The notes beneath the pieces are model-generated. The model did no database searches, was not told where the DNA came from, and saw only the letters and a program-made list of their open reading frames with translations. From positions 93,464,840-93,528,839 of the forward strand of contig CM043971.1 in the NCBI GenBank assembly GCA_014529385.2: a stretch of DNA of 64,000 bases. Direction: 5' to 3'. Position numbers and translations under genes: made by a program. Source of the stretch: Adiantum capillus-veneris (lineage: Eukaryota > Streptophyta > Polypodiopsida > Polypodiales > Pteridaceae). Shown here in pieces: positions 21,307 to 31,142 of the stretch (positions within the stretch are counted from its first letter, which is position 1; every line of letters starts with the position of its first letter).

Positions 21307-21587
21307 GAGACTCGTTGTGAAGATTTGTAATTCATGTAACTATACTTTTAGATTAGTAAATAAACTATCAAAAGATTACAAAAAATTTAAAATAGATGTT
21401 AATAAGCCTGTAAATGCCCTTTAGCACAAAGGCATGTAGATCCCCTTGTTCTATCTCTCTAGCTCAATAACCCCATGGATGACCTCACAAACTCTTTGTT
21501 GTTGATATTCCACACTAGTAGCACATAGTGTGGATTGTAGGGCATCTAACCAAACCACGTGATAGGTGTGACCTGTGTATAGGTTGG

Positions 21588-22385
21588 TTAGAGTTCTCGT
21601 TTGTAGTACTCCCAGTTCTCATTTAGGAACGCTCCATCTAGGATTGAGGTGCTAGGGTGGTCCTTTGAACTAGATGCAATGTGGCTCTCTATGAATTGAC
21701 CCTTAGTGGTCGCTATTTCAGGAGCACTCGATTGCTCTCCTAGCAATGATATTGACATAGGGGCTTTCACTTTTAACTCTCTTCATTGCTCCGCCTTGCG
21801 TAAGCTCTTGATTTCCTTTTCCCTAGCCGTAATGATATACCGCTCAGCTTCTTGTACTTCGGCAAGGCTTCTACCATCAAGTAATATAACCTCGGATGGG
21901 AATAGCTCTACAGAGTTAGGGGGTGTAGTGAATGGAGTATTCATGTGCACACTCTCTAGGAGCATGGGGTCTATGTTGGTTGTGAATGGTGAATTTACTT
22001 CCCCACCCCCCTCTTTTACATCATTAGCCCCATGTTCGGAGCGAGTGGCTCTACTAAAGGTTTCCTTCAAGTAGCTAAGCACACTCGGCCCAGATCGTGG
22101 GCCCATGGCATGCATGTCTTGGCTTGAGCTATCGGGATTAGGCATCAGGTAACCCTCCATGACGTCGTAGTCAGAGAAAGAATCACTAGACGCAATATGT
22201 GGGTCCTGAGTGGTACTACCTTGGGTTCCTGCTGAGGGCCTAGAGCCTAAGGTAGAGGAATAATGAGTGCTCACGTAATTGGAGACACTTTTGATGTGCT
22301 TGTCCTCTAGCACATGACCAAAGCGTAGGTGCATGTGACCTTGACACTCTAGAGGTGTTGATGAGTGCCCGTGAAGGCCGCTCAC
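21588..22385 (-). pseudogene. Upstream gag part, TR-GAG copy 2
   Basis: The ORF at 21783-22385 (200 codons) and a shorter piece at 21588-21770 are homologous to 6809-7567 (shared LGSRPSAGTQGS and ETFSRATRSE). Both copies keep this reading frame, which supports its being part of Gag. A frameshift separates the two pieces. Confidence 0.6.
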
Positions 22386-23354
22386 CTAGTTTTTTAGGCG
22401 TTTATAACCCAATTTTTTGTATTTTTGGTCCCTTTTTTTAAAACCAAGCCACAGAATATGGCGTGCAATAGCTCAAAATGAGCATCTTGGCTAGAAAGAC
22501 GTGCCGTGCTTTACAACCCCCGATTCGGTTATGTACAGCCCTCGGAATCCTAAAACTAGTCTTTTCTTAGGTGGGGAGAGGACTAGAATTAGTAAGTCCA
22601 AAGGGTGAGTGTGAAGGGGATGGTGGAGGACTTGAGGAACTTGTCCCACATGCCCTCCCTTCACTTGAGATCCTAGTCTTTATATATAAGGTAGTGTAAG
22701 TAGTATATCATAAGACTAAGGGCTTGGGCTTAGGGAATGATTCCGATCCCGATTTTTTATTTTAATTCCCAAATTTATTTTTGTCCCAAATATCCCGAGC
22801 GTTTTTTTTTTAAAACAATACCGCGGACAATCATGCGTAGTTTCAGTGGCCTTTTTGGGCCACACACATACCAAACCTTTACCTACTCTTCTAACTAACC
22901 TAACCTTATCTCCTCTACAACTAACTACTCTGCTAACTAAGCTTAACTACTCTGCTAACTACATTGCTGGCTACTAACTCACAGTGAAGCTACCTACTCT
23001 ACGAATTGCTTACTCAGTCACTAGCTACCACGTTAACTACTAACGGTGCAAATAAAAAAAACGGTGTAAAAGCAGACAGTGGCAGAAAACAAGCTATTCA
23101 CTAACTATGTAAACTATGTGCAAGTAGACATTGGCAGAAAACAAGCTAACTGTTTTAGCTACTTACTCATTCACTACTAAAACACTAACTACTAAATGTG
23201 CAAAAGGTTATGTGCAAGCAGACATTGGTAGAAAACAGAGATTATGCAAGAAATAAAAACTTACAGAAAATAACTTCTTCTTCTTCCTCTTCCTTCCGAA
23301 CATAAACACTCACAGAAGAAGCACAGAGTGCCTCTTGAGCTTAGTGCAGGGCGA
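22386..23354 (-). other. 5' leader of TR-GAG copy 2
   Basis: Untranslated leader between PBS and gag. It includes a CTAACT/CTACT-rich block at 22870-23200 with short internal repeats (GTGCAAGCAGACATTGG(C/T)AGAAAAC at about 23110 and 23215). Confidence 0.65.
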
Positions 23355-23373
23355 TTCCCTGGTAGCGGCGCCA
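23355..23373 (-). other. Primer binding site, TR-GAG copy 2
   Basis: The minus strand reads TGGCGCCGCTACCAGGGAA, the same site as in copy A with a few changes, 4 bp from the LTR. Confidence 0.8.
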
Positions 23374-23377
23374 AAAA

Positions 23378-23607
23378 TGTGGGCTCCTACCGCACATATC
23401 AAAGCAAGGGACTTGCCTAACACTATGTTCGAGCCACAGATGGATCCAAGCATGCAACTAGCTTAAACTAGTAAGCTCAAAGATGACAATGGTGTGTCAA
23501 TCACCACTCTACGCTTGTTGTCGTGGAGGATTCCTCGCCGCAAAGAAGAGGGAGCCGCCACTGCACCGTGCTCAACTACCTCGCCGTCGTCGTGTCACTG
23601 CAATGTT

Positions 23608-23651
<44 letters not shown>

Positions 23652-23960
23652 CACACACACACTAGTACACAAAGGAGATGGAGCAAGAGCACTCTTCTTG
23701 CATTGGACAAATGAGAGAATCCCTTATTTTAGGTTTAGATTGACTTTTATATGGGTTTTCCCGTTCACATTTGGGCATCCACACTTAGCCAATCTTACCC
23801 AAACATTATAGGTTCCAGTTTTAGAGTGCACCTCTCATTGGCGATCACTCTTAACCATTCTTACCTGATCGACAAGCCCGGCCAATAACATAATACAGTA
23901 CTAGCGGGTCCGACAAGCCCGGCCCATGGCTACATAAAAGGTGGTCGCTTGCTGGTAACA
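23378..23960 (-). repeat. 5' LTR of TR-GAG copy 2
   Basis: It begins TGTGGGCTCCTACC and ends CTGGTAACA. It shares the order and many words of the copy A LTR (GCAAGG-ACTTGCC, GTGGAGGATTCCTC-CCGC, GGCGATCACTCTTA, GACAAGCCCGG). A CT array (23611-23648) plus a CA run sits at the same place as in copy A. Confidence 0.8.
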
Positions 23961-24900
23961 TTGGATCATTGGTTTGGTACTTAGGTCAATTCTTGGAAAT
24001 TATCCTTAGGCTTGGAGAAATTTGGCATTTTGATGTGGATTTTGGAATCCAATTGACTTGATACTTCATGGCTAGGCTTTGTTGGATATTTTGAGCCAGA
24101 TGATGTGAATTTTTCTCTTGTTGTGTAGAAAGGTACATGGATCGCAATCCATGTTGGGAAGGATTTTGGGATAGTGTTTTGTACACTTGTTCCTATGGGT
24201 CTTTCTAGCACACTGGTGAAATATTTTCAAATTTGGACTTGTTTTTCCTGTGTTTACTCAATTTCCCAGTTTATGGCCATGTTTTTCTCGTCTTGACCGT
24301 ACTGGTTTTTTGGAACCACTTTTGGGTACTTCCTTTGACTGACATCTGATAGTGCCTTGACTCTGGATGATTTGTCATTGAATACCATTGTTTTTCCTAT
24401 GTCCCCATCAACTTTCATCAATTTCCGAATCTATCTGGAGGTGGAAATTGGTCCAGGAAATTTGCTCTTCCGAACTCCCTTTTGTTTTAATTTGGTTTGG
24501 AGTAAAGCCCCAAGATGTTTCAATTATTGCTCTGACTAGTGGAGTAGCTTCATATCCTTCTCCTAACCCTACTCCATAATGTTTTTGCTAGAATCTGTCC
24601 ATTTTACCCTTGATTATTGCCAGATGACCATTTATAGATTGAAGATATCAAACCATTCAATTTTAATGATTTTAAGACCTCTCTTTGTGACTATTTTTGC
24701 ATGGCCAGTTATACTTTTGCATCCTCCAGCCAGTGATCAACTCTTGCCCTTATTTTGTCATCAAGGTACATGGATCACGATCCATGTTGGGAAGCATCTT
24801 ACAATTCCAAATAGTGGAGGTTGTTTCTAGGCTTATGGGGAACTTACTGTGCAATTTTCTTTGGTTTTAGGGTTTGAGGAACATGGATCGCAATCCATGT
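23961..24900. repeat. Dispersed palindrome-centred monomers, left group
   Basis: Three copies of a near-palindrome ACATGGATC(G/A)C(G/A)ATCCATGT lie at 24135-24154, 24768-24787 and 24881-24900. The sequence around the first (AAAGGTACATGG...TTGGGAAGGATTTTGG) resembles monomers in the array at 34802-36759. Spacing here is irregular, so this is a decayed or rearranged piece of the same repeat family. Confidence 0.7.
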
Positions 24901-25188
24901 TCCACCCCCTTTTGCAATTGTTTTTGCATACAATGATTCTGCCAGTTACCAAGGGTCTGCTGATGAAAAGGTTTTGGTTTTGGGTAAGTTTGAACTCCCC
25001 CATTGGTCTTGACAACTTGCAAAATTTATGACTTTGATCTACTCTGATTTGTTGTTTTGGTAATGATGGTGCAATGTGGAGCATACACAAGTGTTCTTGT
25101 AGGGTTAATGATCATACCTATCAAATCTGGTGGAGTAAGAGCTACTGAGGTGGTCGCAGTAGGCAGAAACAAAGCAAGAAACTCTATG

Positions 25189-25251
<63 letters not shown>

Positions 25252-25806
25252 CCAAATGAGCTTATGTTGCTCCATTTGGCTATACGTTCCCAATCTACCC
25301 GGAATGCCCCATTCATACTTATCTCCATTGATCATATCTTGTCGTTCATATCACTTGCAGTTCGAACCGTTCTTCATTGTGATATTAAATTGACAAATGG
25401 CCTTTAATGTGCAGTTTTGATCCTTTAAAAGTTGGGTCAAAATTCGTCGTGTGCCAAATCTTACCATATTTTCCATGTTCGAAGCCCTTGCTTTGAAGTT
25501 TTGATGTTTGCTTTCAAAAGTCAATTCTAACTTTCCTGGCTCAACTTATAAATTTTTGTTGATTATTTGTTGTGTTTAGCTTTTTAGTGCTAAAATTAAA
25601 AGAAAATTACTCACTATTATTATTAATTGGCCAAAATTAGTGTAGTCACTCATACATACATATTCTTAACCCGACATTTAGATGGTGTCAATATGACTCA
25701 TGATTATGCCTGCTAAGAGTTAAAAAGCTCTAAAAAACTGTTAAAGGAAAAGAAAAAGAAAAACAGAAGAAGACAATATATACAAAATGATGAGTATCTT
25801 GCTGCA
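24901..25806. other. Non-coding stretch with CT microsatellite
   Basis: No gene is seen. A CT run lies at 25190-25247. In minus orientation the last part would be expected to hold the 3' LTR of element B, as a PPT-like tract lies at 25807-25820, but no similarity to the LTR at 36780-37652 was found. Confidence 0.5.
25190..25247. repeat. CT microsatellite
   Basis: About 28 uninterrupted CT units. Confidence 0.97.
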
Positions 25807-25820
25807 TTTTCCCCCCTTCC
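25807..25820 (-). other. Polypurine-tract-like sequence
   Basis: The minus strand reads GGAAGGGGGGAAAA followed by TGCAGCAAG. Its position after the last element B ORF fits a PPT and a following LTR start, but the matching LTR could not be confirmed. Confidence 0.45.
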
Positions 25821-26378
25821 TAGAGTGAGTTGTCCCATATGAACATGTGTCAAAGTGCATGGGTACGAAGTATGTGTCTATCCATAGCTGTATATTGTGG
25901 CTCTATGATGCAAATTGAGGATATGCACGGGACAACAAAGTGTTGTGCAAGATATGGGTTCTGAACAATAAGTTTAGTGGCTTTCGATGGTGAGGTTAGG
26001 CTGAAGCTGCGTGGTCCGAACAAAAGTAGTTGTAGAAGACGCGCTCGTTCTTTGATAGTGGCATCCAAAAATTGTGTCACAGTATTGTCTTTTGATTGCA
26101 GGCTCTATTTTGGGTGCCACTAAAGTTACTTTGATGTGGACTTCAGGGTCGAGGCATCCTGTGAGCGAGTCAATTTCATTTTCCATATCCAAATGACTTC
26201 TTTTGGTTGTCGATGATGTGATTGGATAGGCCTAGTTTGTTTGACAGAAGCCTTGGGTGGTTTGTTGATGGTTGGTTTTAGTTTATCCATCGTGGGTGGA
26301 CTTGCATTGCCATTTCATTTGGGTATCCATAATTTTGTCGGTCTGGTTTGCATAATGGACTTTTTTACCCAAATTTCC

Positions 26379-26830
26379 TTAACCACCTTTTGAGAACATC
26401 GTTGGTTTCGAGAAGGTTGATTGGAGAGGTTCCCATATGTAGTCTGATTGTACAAATGGTGTGGCATAAAATTTTTCATTTAGCATGAGTTGCAAGGTAT
26501 TATTTTGCCAATTTGGTGTGGCTTGATAAGTGCACATCCACGACACTGCTAGAATAACTGCTTTGTTCAGATCCATATCCTCGACCACATGAAATTGTTG
26601 AGGATAAAGTGTTCCATCAACAATTATTGGTAAATTTGCATGTCCCAGGTTGTTCATTGTGCCTTTGTTTGCTACTTTGAACCCCATAGTATTTGGCGTT
26701 AGAGCTTCCTTTGTTAATTTCATGAAAGTGGAGTAGTTGACAACATTTGCTCTTGCTCCAGTGTCCACTAATGCACGCTCGATGGTGCCATTGGCAAGTT
26801 ACAACATAATGTGTATATCTATGTCACCTG
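26379..26830 (-). pseudogene. Second aspartic-protease domain of element B, downstream of integrase
   Basis: The frame reads ...GTIERALVDTGARANVVNYSTF, an intact D-T-G active site in the retropepsin setting, then conserved hydrophobic strands (LGHANLPIIVDGTLYPQQFHV) and a VILAVSWM stretch at the place of the ILGRPW motif. It lies ~160 bp beyond the end of integrase on the same strand. It differs from the normal protease at 30513-31040, which also keeps D-S-G. A small ORF at 25974-26192 (72 codons, unrecognised) follows. It could be a captured PR domain, part of a third ORF, or a remnant of another element; no junction or LTR separates it from integrase. Confidence 0.65.
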
Positions 26831-26926
26831 ACCATGTAGACTCCATTTGTATTGATGTTATGGGAGGGGAATTGGTACAATTGTACTGTTGGTCATTTCT
26901 CTGAAGGTTTGCCCGCTCCTTCCGCT

Positions 26927-28123
26927 TTAATATTTTGAGTTTGGCTTATGCTGTGCCTGTTCCCGAATTTCATGGGTTTGACTTCTGTGCTGATCTACTG
27001 CATGTATTGTTTGAAGTTCTTCTGGTGTCAATGGAAGAATATATTTATTTAATCTGCAGTCACTCATCCAATTAGGAATCTCCTCGCTTGCCAATGTTGC
27101 AAGCTTGATGGCACCACTTTGTGATATATCATGTATTACAAAAGGCCTCATCCCTTGCTTTTTGAGTTTTTTGGAGTGTTGTTTTAGGGTATACACCAAA
27201 ATGTAATCTTCTTTTTGGAACTCCTTGCTAATCACATGTTGATTGTGGAAATCTTTCATTTGTCATTTTTGAGCATTTACCTCGGCTACCGCTCTCACTC
27301 TGGTTTCATCTAATTGCTCCAGGGTGTGTAGTCTCTCTAATAGCTCGTGTCCCATCCATCCTAATTGTGTTGCAACCCCTGGTAATGTTTTTATTAAGAA
27401 TTCCATGGGTAGAATTGCATTAATCCCGAACACAAGGTTAAAAGGAGTGGTCCCGATGGAAGTTTTAAAAGCTACCCTGTAAGCCCATAATGCAGTGTGT
27501 AGCTTTTGATCCCAATCATTTCTTGAGTCGTTGTCTATTTTGGTGACCATGCATAGGATTTTATTGGTACTCTCAGCTTGTTCATTAGCTTGTGGGTGAT
27601 AGGGTGCTGATTTGCAATGGATCACCATGAAATCATCAAGTAAGCTTTCAATGAAGTTTTATAGAAAGTGTGTTCCTCTATCACTCACTATTTCAATGGG
27701 TAGATAGTATCTGGTAAAGATATGTTTGAAAAGGAACTGAGCTGTAGTCCGTGCATCATTTTTCTGTGTTGCCTTTGCCTCTGCCCATTTGGGTGTGTAA
27801 TCTATTGCTACTATGATGTATTGTGCGTGCGCAGTGTATATAAGAGGTATGACGGGGCCAATAAAGTCGATGCCACATTTGGAAAATGTGCGTACTCCCA
27901 TCATTGGCCGTAATGGCATTTCATCTTTCTGTAGTGGTGGTTTTGTGCGTTGACATTCATCACATCTTTTGACATAGGCCTCTGCATCCCTAAACAGGGT
28001 TGGCCACCATATGCCTAAGTGAAGCACTAGCTTTGCAGTTTTATCAACAAAGAAATGTCCCCTTGACTGGCTTGAGTGTGCTTGTTCTAGGATAAAGAAA
28101 TATTCACTTTCAGTAGCACACAA
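26927..28123 (-). pseudogene. Integrase of element B
   Basis: Pieces 27659-28123, 27263-27628 and 26927-27259. The zinc-binding module (QAHSSQSRGHFF ... CDECQRTKPP), catalytic D (CGIDFIGP), D (IVSDRGTHF) and E (ANEQAESTNK) are visible, and a C-terminal region ends in the KLATLASEEIPNWMSD part. A stop and frameshift at 27630-27660 split the core; a stop at 27260 splits off the C-terminus. The catalytic triad is kept. Confidence 0.85.
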
Positions 28124-28533
28124 TCATAATTGTTTGTCTTTGCCTCGTCGGTACAGTTAGTTTGCAATTAGCAGATAATGTTTTGCTTCTTTTGCTACAA
28201 TTCTCATTTTGGCCTTACCCCATCCCTCTAGGAAGGTCTTGTTTTTTAAGTATCCTGCTATGTGAGTACTCCATTTGGGTGCTTGTACTACTCAAAACAG
28301 GGTGGCATGTTCCACTGGAGGTTGCTTTGTACAGATATCCATGATTTTATATAAGTATGGATGCTGTTTTCCATGTTTTGCCAGTAGACTCCTAGTCTCT
28401 TTAGTCTTTGGTATGTTTGCGTTTCTCCATTGTGAAACCATGTATTTTCTATATGAGTCTGTTTGAGGTAGTATTTGTATTCATCTGACTGTACACATAG
28501 TCTCAAAATCCCATCCTTACTGTGCTTGTACAA
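28124..28533 (-). pseudogene. Extra HHCC-like module before integrase in element B
   Basis: The minus-strand ORF 28288-28533 reads DGILRLCVQSDEYKYYLKQ, then QTH, WFHNG, and RLGVYWQNMENSIHTYIKSW. This is the pattern of an integrase H-H-C-C domain whose final cysteines are lost (SWISVQ for CxxCQ). A second, complete module follows at 27940-28123. The linker (about 28124-28287) reads APKWSTHIAGYLKNKTF and LYRRGKDKQL, so the whole unit looks duplicated rather than read twice by chance. Confidence 0.6.
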
Positions 28534-28739
28534 TCATCCTATCAAAAGCTGGAGATTTCTTGTTCGATGTATGATTGATGGTTATCTTTCTACCTGTAAT
28601 GATCCGATTGTGAGTAGAGGGATGAACTCTTCACTCCATCTTGGAACCATTTCAATGTTGAATAGGTACGAATATGGAAGATCATAATCCCTCCTTCAAT
28701 TTGTGAAAAGCCAGTTTGCATTCTTCTATCCATTCAAAT

Positions 28740-29523
28740 TTAGCAATGAGGGCATACAACGGCTTAGACTATTAAATCATACATGTATATGAAGCACCTA
28801 TAGTACCCACAATGACCCATAAATGCTTGCACTTCTTTCATTTTCATTGATCTTGGTAGTGTGGCAATTATTTGTATCTTCTCTTGATTTGTGGAAATCC
28901 CATTTTTGGACACAATGTGGCCCAAAATTTTACCTTGTCTTACCATGAAGACAAATTTTTTGGGTTTAAGCAAATACAACAAGTTCTACATTTTCAAAGA
29001 CTTTCTCTAGATGCATTATGTGATCTCTTCTTAGGTGAGAATGAACACAAAGATCATTCATGTAAATCTCTAAAAATTGTCTAAGATATTCCTTGAATGC
29101 ATGAATCATTAGTCTTTGAAAAGTGGCAGGTGCATTGGTCAGGCCGAAAGGCATTTCCCTATATGCAAATATGCCCCACTCTGTTGCAAAAGCTGTCTTA
29201 TGTTGATCTTTTGCTTTTATGCTTAACTAGTTGTAGCTTGAGAGCCCATCTAGAAAACTACAAACCTCCTTACCTGCAACTCTCTCAATAACATGATTTA
29301 TTATTGGTAGTGGATAATTGTCCATGATGATGAGAACATTTACTTGTTTGAGGTTTACACAGACATGCATTTTGCCATTCTTTTTGGGTACTACCACAAT
29401 CGGGGACACCCAATTGGTGTGTCCAATCTCGTAGATAAACTCCGCATCCTTCAGTTTGTCTATCTCCTCCTTAATTTCTTGGCAAAAGTATATAAGTACA
29501 TTGTCTGCATGGTCTGGCATCAC
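28740..29523 (-). pseudogene. Reverse transcriptase of element B with truncated RNase H
   Basis: Pieces 29227-29523 (WVSPIVVVPKKNGKMHVCV, DNYPLPIINHVIERVAG), 28966-29154 (MPFGLTNAPATFQRLM) and 28764-28982 (KILGHIVSKNGIS, GHCGYYRCF). The catalytic box reads IYMNDLCVHS, i.e. the first aspartate of the D-D pair is asparagine, so RT would be dead. After FEWIEECKLAFHKLKEG (about 28700-28760) the RNase H domain is not continued; only ~230 bp separate it from the HHCC module, too short for RNase H. Confidence 0.8.
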
Positions 29524-29603
29524 TTTTAAGGGGTGTCGTGGGGTGCTGACAAATCTTTGGATCTATCCCCTTCAGGTCTTTGTATGACCAAGCAAACACA
29601 TCT

Positions 29604-30512
29604 TTATACCGCCTGAGTGTATCGGTCTGTGGCAATGTATGCCGGTTTAGGTTCCTCCCCTGGTTTTGCTAAGTTTATGCATTTGGCTTTTTCAGGCCCA
29701 TCATATGAAGTTCCAGGCTCTTTTGGGTTTTGTTTGGGCTTCTGCACTACAATTTTTCTATCCTCAATAGTATACCTTTTGTAGTGGGAAGGTGCATCAA
29801 ACTTTATCATTGTTTGATTCATCATCAGTTTCCAACTCTATCGTCCAAACTTCTTTCAAAGTTTGTTTCAACTCATTGTATTTGTGTTTGCTCTCAGTTT
29901 TGGACAACTTTGTGGCCTTGTCAGAAATACTCTCTCTATGTGGCTTTCGTTTGTTCTTCTTCTTCAATTTTGTTTTGGTTGAGTTGGGTTTCAAGTACCT
30001 CTTTGATATCCCATCTTTAAGGCAATCAGTTCCTTCAACCAACCTTAAATACTGCATTTTGTCGGTTAATAGAGGTACTGAATATTCTTTTGTCTTGTTT
30101 CATTTGTTCATGCGTTTATTCAGATAGCTACACTGTCTTCGAGGATTTTGGTTTGGAAAATCATAGTAGATCACTTGTCAATCCTTCCGTTTGATGTCCT
30201 GATTTGAACTACTAGAAAGCTTTCCATACGCATTGTCTTCTAAAAGCTTATCCATGGAGTCCTAGAACGATTTCTCATTAGTGTGGTCAAAGTTCCTTAC
30301 CAAGATCTCATCCACTATGCATCGGCAATCTGCAACCCCTTCTCTGTCAGGGATTTCTAATCCTAATTTTGGACTTAGGCTGACACTCATCATCTAGAGT
30401 GGAATGATATCATATCCTTCCTCATCACAAAATTTGGTCAGGGTCACCTCATTCATGCAAGGTCAAGAGTGGCGAGTATCTGCTGCCATCCAAAAGGTTC
30501 AAACCTCTCTTC
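29604..30512 (-). other. Protease-RT linker of element B
   Basis: Broken coding sequence between protease and RT: a lysine-rich piece at 29797-30057 and one at 29604-29825 with KPKQNPKEPGTSYDGPEK. No domain recognised. Confidence 0.5.
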
Positions 30513-31070
30513 CTAAAAAGACTCTGGTACATATGCCTCATCTTGTATTGACCTATCATGAATGCAATCCTCTTTTTTCAAACTACCGCCCTCAGAAGCT
30601 CTACATGTCCAATTGTGAGCTTTGTTTTGGAGCCAAACAGGTATTTCTCCTTCTTGGTTAGTTGTGGAGTTTAGTTCCTCTCGAGGGGTTTGTTCCACGT
30701 CTCTATAACTATGGCTCGTGACACTGATTTTTGTAGTGACATCCTTGTTTCTTAGGTAGATATAGTCGTAGCCCCAATCTTGTACCATTTTGACGTAACG
30801 CATAAATGGTCTGCCCAATATGATGTTGAAATTGCTGCTCTCATTGAAATTCATAATAGCAAATGTGTGTTCATATGCGATTCCACAAGAGGTTATTTCC
30901 ACTTGCTCCAAAATGCCAATTGCTCTCTCTAGGTACCCATCCGCTAATTGAAGTTTCATTCTAGTTTTCCTGAGAGCAGGTTTTTCCCATTTTTTCCACA
31001 TTGCTTTGGTGGCTATGGCAAGTTCGGCTCCACTATCCAATATTGCTATAGATTTTACGTCCTTGTACTC
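30513..31070 (-). pseudogene. Aspartic protease of element B
   Basis: The frame reads KSIAILDSGAELAIATKAMW with an intact D-S-G. It then has FNIILGRPFMRYVKMVQDW, as in TR-GAG A, where the corresponding words are ILGCSFMREAKMVHDW. It would process Gag and Pol. The downstream frame is open for ~175 codons and ends before the linker to RT. Confidence 0.75.
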
Positions 31071-31142
31071 ACAAGCAAGGCCGTGTTTCCTTCTTCACCT
31101 TTGCAATAGTCTCCTACCTTGTTCACTGGCATTGGCTCATGT

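Larger units (their letters stand above)
20806..23960 (-). mobile_element. TR-GAG copy 2, truncated
   Basis: A relative of TR-GAG A holding only the 5' side: LTR 23378-23960, PBS, leader, and the first part of gag down to 20806. There the sequence jumps into repeat E within the gag segment matching about 6290 of copy A. The protease ORF, 3' LTR and PPT are missing. A ~120-bp AT-rich insertion (about 21319-21437) lies between the two gag parts. Sequence identity to A is clear but lower than between the two LTRs of A. Confidence 0.85.

Noticed and set aside
23981-24211. Minus-strand open frames over palindrome monomers (also 36151-36384)
   Set aside because: They run through non-coding tandem repeats in which the frame is not kept between monomers.
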